Origin: Hydractinia symbiolongicarpus
Lineage: Eukaryota; Cnidaria; Hydrozoa; Anthoathecata; Hydractiniidae
Direction: 5' to 3'
Assembly (NCBI RefSeq): GCF_029227915.1
Contig: NC_079886.1
Location: 23,104,501 to 23,164,500, forward strand
DNA: 60,000 nt
Shown piece after piece: positions 39,799 through 50,670 of the stretch. The first letter of the stretch is position 1. Each line of letters starts with the position of its first letter. The position numbers and the translations under genes were made by a program. Under the pieces are notes generated by a model, which saw only the letters and a list, made by a program, of their open reading frames with translations, searched no databases and had not been told where the DNA came from.

Positions 39799-40374
39799 AT
39801 TGAAACGCGGTTTGGCAGGTAAGTCACAAGATGCTTTAAGGGATTTCTAAACCTAAACGTCTGTCAAATCTTGATGTGTTCAACTTTGTAATAAAGCATA
39901 GACTAGAAACTTATGGCGAACTCTTTGTAATTGGTCAAACATGTGATAGGCAGGAACAGTCAGACTTGTCGCACTGTTTGGTTGCGCTCAGGGAAAAGTC
40001 AATAACGAAATGATAAAGAAGACGTGGGTCCTCCAGAAAGCATGTAGCAAAGCCAAGACTTTGCATAAGAGATGTAAACATTGTATTCAAAGGCAAGGGT
40101 GGGTTGCCTCGGAATTTTTGTGAGGGCTTGTAGATGGAAAAAACACTGTGTATCATTTAAAAATAAAGCAATAAGAAGAAAGGAAAGATACGCGTCGTAC
40201 GGCAAATTAAATTTAAGGATTCTTTTCTTGTGTCTGCAAATATTAATTTCCCAAGGCAACCTAATTTTTGTCCAGATGATGTAAAAAACAAAATAACTCA
40301 AGGACAATTGTTGCGGTTTTTCGCTCAAACTCCCTAAATTTGTGTACCGTCGTAAATGCGTATCTACCGTCGTA

Positions 40375-40640
40375 AACCACAATTATTTACGCCACGAAAT
40401 ATGTAGTAAGCTGAAAACCACAATCATTTACGCCACGAAATATGTAGTAAGCTGAAAACCACAATCATGTACGCCACGAAATATGTAGTGAACTGAAAGC
40501 CACAATCATTTACGCCACGAAATATGTAGTAAGCTGAAAACCACAATTATTTACGCCACGAAATATGTAGTAAGCTGAAAACCACAATTATTTACGCCAC
40601 GAAATATGTAGTAAGGTGAAAACCGCAATCATTTATGTCG
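40375..40640. repeat. 41-bp tandem repeat
   Basis: Six to seven copies, period exactly 41 bp: AACCACAATCATTTACGCCA, CGAAATATGTAGTAAGCTGA. Copies differ at few sites (ATTATT/ATCATT, one AACTGAAAG). GTAAAtgcg/CCGTCGTAAA pieces precede it at 40345-40375. Confidence 0.95.
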
Positions 40641-40913
40641 CAGCAAATTTTATCCTTAATGTTATCTATATGAAAATACAAAAATAAAAAAAAAATAAAA
40701 GAATTTTAACTTTATTGGTCAGCAAAGCAATTTTTGTGCGACAAATAATTTCGGTTTGCATTTAAAATGTACAATTTTTTTGTATACGCACTGCTGATGC
40801 TAGCATTAAACCTGCAATACAAAATTTAAATCGCGATTTTTTCAGCGATAGTAAATCAAAGTTTATTCATTTATACATCACCAAAAAGCATTTTTATTAA
40901 ATATTAAATAGTA

Positions 40914-40990
40914 TTAGTCGATAGAACGCCGTGGAAAAATCCACTTAGGCACAGAAGGATAATGGAAAAATAGGTTGCTTTCACACCCTG
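40914..40990 (-). mobile_element. Helitron 3' terminus (minus strand)
   Basis: On the minus strand the sequence is GTGGATTTTTCCAC (40944-40931), GGCGTTCTATCGA, CTAA, then T: the same hairpin and CTRR|T end as the 6884-8232 elements. The element should extend to higher coordinates, but its other end was not found, so only the terminus is marked. Confidence 0.6.
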
Positions 40991-41867
40991 CCTTCAAAAA
41001 AGTGACTTTATTTACAAAACTACTTCGTTTGCAACTCTCATTCGATGTTCTTAAGATTCATGATAGATGTAAAACGATTTTTTAATTATTTTTCACAAAG
41101 TTTTTGATTTATTTTACTTTTTTCCAAAAAAGTCATTTTTTAACTCAAACTTTTGTCTTTAAAGAATACGCAACGACAAACGTTATTTATTGCTGTATTG
41201 TGTCCCTCTAAAAAATTCTAAATAAAGTAGGTTGTCTAGAAACATAAATCTAATTCCCTCCGCAGATTCAAAGTATTTTTACTCATTCATTGCTTCTAAA
41301 TGATAAATCTTAAGAGTCAGGGAGGAGAGGCTTTTTTTTCCTATTGTTAAGTGTTTCAAAGTCACCGACAAAAAGCCCTGGGGTACTAAGAACTTCCGCC
41401 AAACTCGCATTATCACAATGTGGTCACGTTTCAAAGTGTTTTTTTCTAGTTGTCGATTCTTTGTTAAGAGTGGTTGAACTTCAATTCATATAAAAAAGCA
41501 TGCTGGGTAATGCAGAATAAAACAATATACATATAAATATTTTAATAAGCAAGCTTACAAAATTCAGACAGTAACAGAGGAAAAGTTACTACATCCATAG
41601 CACCAAAGAAAGACTCTAGTTCGTAATGGAGAGGCCTACTATATATGTGTTTTAGAAGACGAATGACAATGCTTTTTATCTACCCGATAAATTTATTTTC
41701 CTTCGTTGTTTCCAGCCATTAAAATAAGAAAAATATACATTTTCTTTATAAAACACAGCTGGACATTTTTAAAATGCCGCTACTCTGATAATACAACGAG
41801 ATTAGAATAAACGGTATCAAATATGAAATTTGGTTTCTTCCATCTGCATTTTCAATCCTTCTACGGA

Positions 41868-42797
41868 TCATTTTCTACCTCTAACTTGCATAGTACAGCA
41901 TTGACTTCCACAAGCAGGTGAGCATCTCAAAGCGCACGAAGCTGGACATGGTTGAACACAATTGCCATCAGCGCATGGCTGTTGTTGTTGGTACTGACTA
42001 ACTTGTTGTGAATACTGCTGCATTAGTTGCTGTTGATAACAGGAGGTAGGACAAGGTGGTGGCATGTTCCATTGCCAGCTCTGCTGCTGTTGGCTGACTC
42101 CAACAGGGACACAACATCCCATTGGACAGCCCGTTGGTGGGCAAACAACTGGGCATGGTGGAGGACAGGTTGTTGGTTGATTCACTAAAATCGCAATAAA
42201 AATGATTCATATACAGTTCAATGGAGGTGCTTTCCCAAAAATATTCCTTCATTTATTGTAAAAGGGTTGTTTACTTGCAATGCTATAGATTATATTGATA
42301 TTGTTTTCGCTTAACTGTTTTTTTCTGGTTTTCGTAGAGAAACGCTTACCTTGTGTAAGATACAATGGTGGTCCTGCAATAAATCGTTTTGATGTTTTAA
42401 CAAGTAGAGGATTGATGCGTGAATCCATTCGGATGTCATTCGCATAATCACCATTAACAGTACTACCATCGATTGAACACCATCCAACATTCAAAGAGAT
42501 AGCAGCGTAGAGAAACTCAAGCTGCGTGTCAGCTAACCTTAAACTGTATGGAAACTGCAGTGTATACTTCCCATCTAAATATCTGGATGGATTCCTAAAG
42601 AGTTGCGATGCAAGTATTCTGCCAGGAACGTCTTGTCTTGATGCATCTACTAAAGTTGCCAGTAAGCAAGAACCAGCTGGTAAATATGCTGGAAAATTCG
42701 CTGGATACACGATTGCACCTTGTATTACTTTACCACGGATGTTTGCTGCGTGACAAAAAATGGTACATAAAAGAAGTGAGAGAAGAAGAGTTTTCAT
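41868..42797 (-). CDS. Secreted YbaY-like protein with minicollagen-type CRDs (paralogue A)
   Basis: Two exons: 42797-42350 and 42184-41868, with intron GTAAGC...TTTTAG of 165 bp. The phase-1 junction makes GTG (Val150); 254 residues. Residues 1-18 are a signal peptide. About 20-110 match the YbaY/YscW lipoprotein fold (GKVIQGAIVYP, LPAGSCLLATLVDASRQD, then Phe-rich strands and AISLNVGWC). Conserved Cys in GSCL and GWC may pair. The second exon encodes a first Cys cluster at 156-174 ending in CC, a Gln-rich stretch, and a second at 225-246 with the C-x3-C spacing of nematocyst minicollagen CRDs, extended by one repeat to seven Cys. Known: such CRDs crosslink capsule proteins by disulfide exchange. 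Inferred: a structural nematocyst or matrix protein. It lacks the Thr-rich linker of its neighbours and any Gly-X-Y collagen run. Confidence 0.85.
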
Positions 42798-43206
42798 CTT
42801 TTGTGTTGTTATATAAAGCTATAACGTTAACGAATGTCGTCTACTTTGTAAAATGTACATCACACACCCACGCTTCACTGTGCAATGTAATCGGTTTATT
42901 AGTTAGCGTTAGTATCTTCAGCACAACACGGAAATGCAAAACAAAAGCGTTCACAATTTGTACAGAAGGTTCTTAATGCAATCTTTAAGGAAGTTTATTA
43001 TACCCTGCATACTAAATAACTCGAAAGATAAAGGGACGAAGGAAAAAGTTCAAGTTACAGAACGTTTTGGTTACATGTATCAAGGCCTTTAATAGCGCAT
43101 ACCATGTCAAGAACGTTGATTTTGTCAAGAACGTCCCATTAACATCGCAATTGCATATCGTCTTACCTAAAAATGTTTTCAAGTACAATGGACCCTTGAA
43201 CAAATA
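42798..43206. other. Upstream region of paralogue A
   Basis: Presumed promoter and spacer. A TTTATATAAC box lies only 14-23 nt before the ATG on the minus strand, too close for a normal TATA position, so it is not called. No other feature seen. Confidence 0.35.
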
Positions 43207-43747
43207 CTTTAATTGGAGAAACTTTTGCGAGAAAAAAAATTCTCTTTCGGATAAACTTTCGCGAATGAAGAAATTCGGAAAATTTCGCAAGATTAACTTT
43301 CGCGAATAAAGAAACCCGCAAATTTTCGCGAGATAAACTTTCGCGAACAAGGATTTTTCAGTTAGAAAAAACTCTTAGCATAATTGTCTTAGCATAATTG
43401 TTACTTTTTCTAGCCATAATATAAACCTTTAAAAATTCGTCATCAAAATCGTCATATAGATCGAATGCAATGGTATGATGTTCTTCAGGCTCCCATAAAC
43501 AGATATTAGTATTGAATATTTGATTAAAAATGTTATAAATTCTTTCTCGAAATAAGATTTCTAAGTATTTTGTTCATTTTTGGTGAAAAATGATAAAATA
43601 GCGTACCGGATAAACTTTCAATTAAAAAAAACGGAAACTTTTGCGAGAAAAAGTTTCGCGATTGAAAAAACCCACAAATTTTCGCGAGATAAATTTTCGC
43701 AAAAATGGCAAAAAATTGCGGATTCGCGAAAGTTTCTCCAATTAAAG
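43207..43747. mobile_element. 541-bp MITE with TA target site
   Basis: Terminal inverted repeats CTTTAATTGGAGAAACTTT lie at both ends, flanked by TA on each side (43205-43206 and 43748-43749), as in Tc1/mariner-type insertions. Inside are many degenerate copies of AAACTTTCGCGA / TTTTCGCGAGATAAA, mirrored toward the two ends. Overlapping ORFs on both strands come from these subrepeats and encode nothing recognisable. Confidence 0.85.
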
Positions 43748-44454
43748 TATATTGGCTCCTTGTCGTGTCTTTAAAAATTAAAATGTGAAAAGAATGCTGG
43801 TAGATTCGGGAAAACAATTCGTTGCAAAAGCCTTGATGTAGATCATCTGCGAAAAAAAAATCTGCGCGATTATATCTCTACATGATCAAATTCAGTAAAA
43901 TGTAGTAACTTAAGAAAGTTATTTCGCAAAAAATTTGGTTTTTGCCAATTAAAAGGCGAAACAAATAGGCATACTTCTTTAATAGGATAACAGTTAAATT
44001 TTGTCCTTCATAGAATTTATTTTCATTGTAGAACAGGCCTTACAGAAATAACCTTAGTATCATGTTGTCACTTGATTTAAAGCAAAAAAATCACAACGAC
44101 TCCTCTTCCCCAAACAACTGCTTTGTATTCTGTCAGAAACGAAATAAGGTTAATTTTGTTTAAACGAAGCGAATTAAGAAATTAACAAAAACACTCGCCG
44201 GCTGTGTTTAACAACTTAGCAAATTTTCCACGTTTAAACTATGTTACATTACGTATTTCGCAAGTCTATTATCATGGAAATGGTTTACCCAGGATAGCCG
44301 CTTTAGTTCCTATTGGTACAGCTATCAACGATGGTCCAGCGAAGGGTTACAAAAGACGTGCAAGCACAGTAATCGCTCAACTAGATAATCGCGTAAGATA
44401 CTAATCCTTTTCTCATGCTCAACGCTAAGCAAAAATGAAATCTTTACACCTTTA

Positions 44455-44550
44455 TAGTCTCTGGTATAACTCAGTCGAGGTTTGAAGCCAAGACCTCTTG
44501 CACTGAAAACAAACGCTCAACCACAAAGCTAGCAGTCGGCTGAGAATAGA
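44455..44550 (-). repeat. tRNA-like sequence (SINE head or tRNA pseudogene)
   Basis: On the minus strand an A-box-like TAGCTTTGTGGTTGAGCG is followed about 30 nt later by a B-box-like GGCTTCAAACC and CTCGACTGAG. Spacing suits a tRNA-derived Pol III promoter, but no good cloverleaf acceptor stem is seen. Most likely an old SINE fragment. Confidence 0.5.
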
Positions 44551-45221
44551 CTTCACCTGTGTTTAAATGTTTTCCAATTTTAGGCTTTTACATGTTTATA
44601 CACCTTATGCTTTGTGTAAAAAAGAGAGAAGCCTAGGAACGGAAAAGACAGATACACTAGTTTAAAAATTTGTTTTTAAAGTGCCTAAGAGCGTTACAAG
44701 GACATGTGAAAAAAGGAGATAAGAACTAGTTCTAGCTAACCAAGGAGGTTGAACTAACTGTACAAAGTGGTGAAAGTTGTCCTCAAGCTTGATTAATTAT
44801 AGAAGCGATCACTCCCACTGATATATTTCAAGAATGTTGGTGAAATATCAAAATACCTCTTTAGTCTTATAACTCCTGCGTCTAATTTCACAGCAGGACG
44901 ATTTAGAAGCGATGTTAATTATTATAAAAAGGGCAGTAGCGGTGGGTCAGAAGAACTTGTTGACTTTGCAAACCTGACCTCTACAACCACTATTATTAGC
45001 TGCCTTTTCCAACAATTTTGAAGTTATATCACAATGTTAGAGAAGTGTTAATAATCTAATCAAAAGGTGAATCAAATTTTTTAAGCACACAGACAGAAGT
45101 AAAATAGAAGAAATATTCCAAACCAGCCAAAAAAATGTTAGTTATGAATATCCATGTTCCCTTAAAAAAGGCTGCAAAGACAACGAGTTACTACGAGACA
45201 ATGCATCATGCAGGAAATTTT

Positions 45222-45350
45222 GGCTGTTACTCGAAACTCCCCCTAAAAATCTCTATAAAATCCTTATAATTGGGAAATTATAACTTTCATTAGGATTATT
45301 CTTAGAAGGTAAAAGTTACAACACAACTTTATTTCAATAAAGGGAATTCT
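45222..45350. repeat. Dispersed repeat, partner of 16735-16860
   Basis: Shares TACTCGAAACT, CCCTAAAAATCTCTATA, TTAGGATTATTCTTAGA with the intron repeat of the recombinase gene. Non-coding. Confidence 0.65.
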
Positions 45351-45998
45351 GTAAATTTTGGACACGTGATTAATACGATTTTCTTGGATATTATTTGAAC
45401 ATCGGGGAAAAGTGAATTTGGGGGCAATTTTTTCATGAGAGCTAAAACTTTAAATAGCATTTGTCTATTTCTAAGCAACTAGATAGTTACTAGATACTTT
45501 ATTTTACTTTCAACACTGTTATTTTGTTTTTAAGTTCAGTGCAATTCCTGAACCAATTTTTTAAAAAAGGTTTTTGAAAACTAAACACGAATTGATTCAT
45601 TGTTGGTCGGTGAAACTTGATGACAAATATGGACTTTTCTTCCGGCTGATTTTTAAATTCCGCCTATGTACTACGTTACTGCGAATTTTTGTTATTGAAA
45701 ATTGGTATTGTGTTTTCACTATAGGTCTCTGTTTATGTTTATCAAAGAAAGTTGAAGAATTTGTCTTTTTTGATTTTTTATTCAAACCATCAAATCTCTT
45801 TCCATAATTTGTTAATATTTCTAAATAATGAAGTTGATTCGGGAGACTTCATAATATTTTGTTGTTCTCACTTTTTTTTGTTATTTTGTTCTAGCATCTC
45901 ATATTCAGATCTAAACTATGTTTTTCTTTTGTAAATTTTTTTTGGTATAAACACTAAGTTAAAAAATAGCGTTATTCTTATTTTTAAAACATTTGAAG

Positions 45999-46236
45999 TT
46001 ATTATTATTCCGAATATTTATGCAGGATATAGCCAATTCAGTGTTGGAAACACTGTTATTAGCGTGGGTCCTGTGTTCTGAACATATGCATTAGGTATAT
46101 ACCGGCATTGCCTACCCAGTTTCTCTCACATGGCATGGGTTGACCCGTAGCTGTGGCAAAGACACTTGCTAAACATGGACCGAACCACGAACCTTGTGAT
46201 TGCAAAACGAACTTTATAACCACAAGGCCACATGAT
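45999..46236 (-). mobile_element. tRNA-derived SINE, family A (minus copy)
   Basis: On the minus strand: GTGGCCTTGTGGTTATAAAG (A-box-like), CACAAGGTTCGTGGTTCGGT (B-box-like), central block GGGTCAACCCATGCCATGTG, pair-forming ACAGTGTTTCCAACACTG, and tail CATAAATATTCGGAATAATA. Very similar to 57476-57722; the central block also occurs in family B at 52869-53205. Confidence 0.8.
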
Positions 46237-48092
46237 GCATATGCTTATAAAAAAAAGTGTAAGGGTAAAGGTAAGCAAACTAAATTGTTTTTTGTTAAGT
46301 TACGATTCTAAAAGAACTCCCTTAGCGTATAGAAAAGTATAGAATATCCATCAAGAAATTATGCTTTCTGTCAGGCTATAGAAGTTAAATAGGTAAACAA
46401 ATTTTTATCTCTGTATTACCTTAGCTGTCAGTATTAATACCTTAAGTGCCTTAAGGACATAAATTATTGTGGCATAAATTATTGCTGACATAAATTATTG
46501 CCTACATAAATCATGCCGGTTTTTGCTCAAAAATCGCCGTAATTTGTGTCGCAAAATGTGATGTAATTATTGAAAACACGCCAAAACACAAAAATTAATG
46601 TCGATTAATGCATTTATTTAAATTCAATGGGATAAGAAACTCACATCTTTTGAAATGATAAAAAAAACACCAAAAATGCTCTGGTAGTCATAAAAATGTT
46701 TTTGAGAAAAAAGCTTCAAAAAGTTTGTTTCGTTCTTAACATTAAGTAGGCTGTAAATTGATAAACGATGAACGAGCCAAAGTTTTGGGTAAAAAATGGA
46801 GATCGGCTGGCTTGTATCTCAGCCTCGTTTTAAGAACACTTTAAGATAAATATTAAAGAGCCGAGAAGAGGCGAGAATGTGTTAACGTTACATTTTAAAA
46901 ATGACTAGAAAAGAACAACCTTTAGATTTTCAAAATTCTACAGTTTTGATAAGCTTCCCACTATTTAGCACCCTTTAGAGGTTTGCGTAGTGTAGATCAG
47001 TTTTTTTAAAATGGCTAATAATAAAATAACTTTTCATTTTGTTTTCTCTCCAATATTTACAAGGATAAAAAAGCAACTTTGTATTGATGAAAATATCTCT
47101 AAATTTATCAAATTAAATACAAAAAACTAATTTCATTCATTTCATGCAATAGAACATGAGAAAAAAGTCAGGCACAACCCCGATCACAGAACCTGTTGTC
47201 TCTTTTTGCATATATCGGACAGCGAGAAGCGCCGATGAGAGACAAAAAGCCCTGAGAGTGAGGTTGAGTTAGGCAAAACCAATCGTAAAACATTTTTCTA
47301 GTAGAAGGTCTGACCAAGAGTTAACTAAAAAGCAATCTATTCATTGCTACTGACAAAAAGTCTGTAACGTTTAAAATAAAAACTTACTGAAATAAATAAC
47401 AAAGTCAATAAGCCTAAAGTTTTTTAAAATTGTTCACAGCCATCTCATTTTTACTTCATTTTCAATACCCCTATTCAGGTGGCTAATAACCCTATTTGGG
47501 GGCTCTCAGAAGCCGGGATGGAGGGCTAAAAAAGACCCCTCTCCCCCCTTCCAAAAACGATGAAGTAAACATGGTATTTATTGAAACTTAGTACACATGT
47601 TGACTAAGTCATTGGAATATTATTGAGATAAAAAAAAGTTTGAATGACGTCATTTCGTCAGCTATGACATCATTACAAAACATAGAAGGATTAAATATAT
47701 GACAAATTTGAAAAATTAATTCAAGACATATAGTAAAAGATTATAAAGTAAGGGTTAAAAACGAATCAATCTTTAAAAAGAAATTGGTTAGGAAAAAAGA
47801 CAAATTTCAAACAATTCTAATGAAATAAAAATTTTCTATTTACAACAAGACAATAAAAATACTTGCACAGACGCTGTTATTTATTCTTCTATAGATATTG
47901 TACGAATTCGCGCTTATTTAAGTAATCTAAAGCCATTTTGGCGCTCCATAAACAAAGAGGATGGTGTTTGTAGTGTGTGGACAGTGAAAAAAGAGACACT
48001 TATTACCTCTTGAGACATTCGTATATGTAAGATAGAATCCCTTGCTTGGATACTTTCTCAACCACAGTGTTTAGTCCTTCTGCAGCCTGTGT
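46237..48092. other. Intergenic, nothing recognised
   Basis: AT-rich with no convincing ORF or repeat. A (G)ACATAAATTATTG motif repeats three times at about 46460-46510. A GATGACGTCATTTCGTCAGC-like stretch at 47640-47670 recalls the Helitron bodies but lacks termini. Confidence 0.4.
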
Positions 48093-49145
48093 CTACTTCT
48101 GGTTATTATAAGGATATTGGATATTAAATGCAGAAGATTGTGGAATACAACACTCAATAGGACAGCTGGGCTGACACATCGATATGCAAGACTGTTGACA
48201 AGTCGTGGGGTATTGGTATTGTGTTTGCTGACATGGACAGGACGGCGAGCATGACTGAGGATATTGTTGTTCGGTTGAATAACTAGTTGCACCTATTTGC
48301 GGGCAACAGTCTGATGGGCAATCTTTTACCATGTATATTTCACGACACTTTGGACATTTTTTTTTGGCACTTGTTGTGCTTGGTGAAGTTGAAGGTGAAG
48401 GTGATGGTGTAGTTGTTGTCGTCGTTGTTGTCGTTGTCGTCGTTGTCGTTGTTGTCGTCGTCGTTGTCGTTGTCGGTTCTTCAGTTGTTTTTCGACTTGA
48501 TTTCTTTTCATGTGGTTTGCTCGGACTTTGAAACTCCTTCAGATCATTACTTTCTGCTACATCATCATCGTTACTTGATTTTCGATCAACTGAAGTATAG
48601 ATTCATTAAAAAACAAACAAACAAAAAATTTACTTTATCTTACGCAGCGGGAGATTATATCTTTTATTATGTTCAAGATATGATTTACAATTTTTACCTT
48701 CATTTAGATGCAAGGTTGGACCCCTCATTATCTGACCTGTTTGTGTCAGTTCGGCTAATTGGTTTGGTGGTAAAAAACCACCCGTAGCTTCGTAATCACC
48801 ATCTTGTTTCGTATTTTCTTTTTTTTTATCATTATCGCTACACCATCCAACATTAATGAAACCATCAACAAAATATTTCGCGTCAAGGTCAACATTTTCG
48901 CCAGGAAATGGGAGTGAGTATTTCGTGTTTATCTTTGACGTGGGATTCTCAACTTTTTGTGTCGCTAAAGATGTGGTACCATCTTGCATTGAATACAGAG
49001 ACACAACTAAACAAGATCCCTCTTTTAAAGTATTCGGGAAATTACTCGGATAGATGATTTCTCCTTCTACTTTTTTACTGTGTATACTATACAATGTGAT
49101 GCAATTCAAGATAGCAATATAAAAGAAGACCAGAAGCGTATCCAT
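48093..49145 (-). CDS. Secreted YbaY-like protein with Thr linker and CRD (paralogue B)
   Basis: Two exons: 49145-48698 (448 nt) and 48589-48093 (497 nt); donor GAAG|GTAAAA, acceptor ACTTCAG|TT, phase 1; 314 residues. The first exon encodes a hydrophobic leader, then a YbaY-like domain with GSCL and NVGWC, and GDYEATGGFL...ELT...GPTLHL, shared closely with paralogue C. The second exon gives an acidic and basic linker, about 20 consecutive Thr, a PSPSPSTS stretch, CPKC and CPSDCC, and a canonical C-x3-C-x3-C-x3-C-x3-CC near the end. The Thr run should be O-glycosylated, giving a stiff mucin-like spacer (inference). A CATAAAAATA box lies about 50 nt upstream of the ATG. Antisense ORFs over the Thr codons are shadows. 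Confidence 0.85.
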
Positions 49146-50300
49146 GTTGGATTAAAGTTTAATAATGCGAGAAAAAACGTTTCACGGTTTGATATTTTTA
49201 TGCGCATTTTCACATCGTTCTGTACAACAAGGAAGTGACTACTGTGATTCGTATTTTTCTTTCGCAGCAAACGTTTGCTTTTTCAACAATGCTTATATAA
49301 CATTCTGAATTTGCGATGGGCGTATGATACTGACTTTCCACTAACAATATTGGAACAAATATTTGCGAATTCAGGGTTGTTTCTAAAATGTGGTAAATTA
49401 TATTCTCGTGAAATGTAATCCAAAAATGGGGGATCTATGGAAGTTATATTTTCTTGACTGCGAAGTTAATTACGATCGAGCATTTACAACTTCGTTATGA
49501 TGGCAAAAATAAAAGAGGGGTCACAAGGTTTACAGCCCTTAAAATATGTTGAGACAGGCGGCTAATTTCGGCGTTCGTCGGCACAAGTAAATATATAAAG
49601 ACTATTTGAATATTTAAATTCGCGCATTTAGAATTTGCAAAATTCACTCGCTTTTTCCAGACCGAGGTGAGGAGTTCAAGTCTTAAACTCTCAAAAGCCA
49701 CTAACTGTTGCTGACAGCATTATGACCATTTCCCTAAATTTGCTTTATTTTACGGGCGTTCAAAATATGTTATTGTCCACCAGATTTACGTGTAAACAAA
49801 GTAGAGATTTTGCTTGCTGCCGGCTATGAGGTAATTAACATTCGACGCTGCTGTCAATACCAACAAGAAACATGAATTCTTTAAAGTGCTTATTCGTTAT
49901 ATTTAAATAATGACAAAAAAACTGCCTTATTCCCAGAAATTCTGGCAATGTATATAGTCTGTACGCGCTTTATTTTAGCCACGATGAATTGTTACTGTTA
50001 GCTAATCTACCATAAATTGACGCAAATATGAATTTTCCAAAAACGAATTATCCCGAATCTCATAAATTATAATAATTATGACGTCATCCAAATTTTTATA
50101 ATGGTTCTATGCCCTTCAAATAAGGATATTCAGTTAGAATATCAAATTATCATGACAAAACTGAAGTTTTTAGAGCAATTCGGGAAAGGCCCATTGACGA
50201 CATTTTTCCCAAGTGATGAATATTTTGTCTGGCGAATAATTTTGTTTGATAAAGTGTTACAGTTTAAAACAAATTTTACGCAGTCGAAGCGTAGTGAAGA
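49146..50300. other. Spacer between paralogues B and C
   Basis: Holds the putative promoter of B (CATAAAAATA at about 49193-49202). Short ORFs at 49495-49701 and 50101-50307 resemble nothing. No further duplicated gene copy is seen here. Confidence 0.45.
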
Positions 50301-50305
50301 ATCAT

Positions 50306-50386
50306 AAGACCACCCTCATCTCCAGGGATTTTTGATTTTTTGATATAACAGGAGACGGAGAAATCTCTGGGGACAAGGGTGTCTTA
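50306..50386. mobile_element. Small foldback element
   Basis: Inverted ends AAGACCACCCTCATCTCCAG and CTGGGGACAAGGGTGTCTT enclose about 40 nt. The CTGGGGACRAGG end resembles those at 24749-24811 and 51983-52087, but the outermost bases differ and no target duplication is clear. It is probably a related but distinct family. Confidence 0.6.
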
Positions 50387-50670
50387 ACACATTTCAAAGA
50401 AGCGATATTCTAGGAAGAGAAAGAGGGAACAAAAGAGAATGGATATTCAAGTATTTTTTGGTAATGTGTTGTGTTGGATTTGTTGATCTCGCCCCCCCCC
50501 TGTGGACTTTTTTTCTTTTGGACTAAGTTTGAATTGGCAAAGTGATGAGATATAAAGCAACTCTAATCGATTAAAAACAAAGAAAACAAAAAAGATATAA
50601 AGAAACTGTATTTTGTAATTCTTTGCTTGAATGAACATCTTTTACAATATCAACTTAATCAGGTATTCGT

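Noticed and set aside
40375-40640. CRISPR array
   Set aside because: There are no unique spacers between repeats; it is a simple 41-bp tandem array in a eukaryotic genome. The same holds for 8699-8845 and 20361-20977.
42526-42976. Plus-strand ORFs over paralogue A exon 1
   Set aside because: Shadows of the minus-strand coding exon; no family resemblance.
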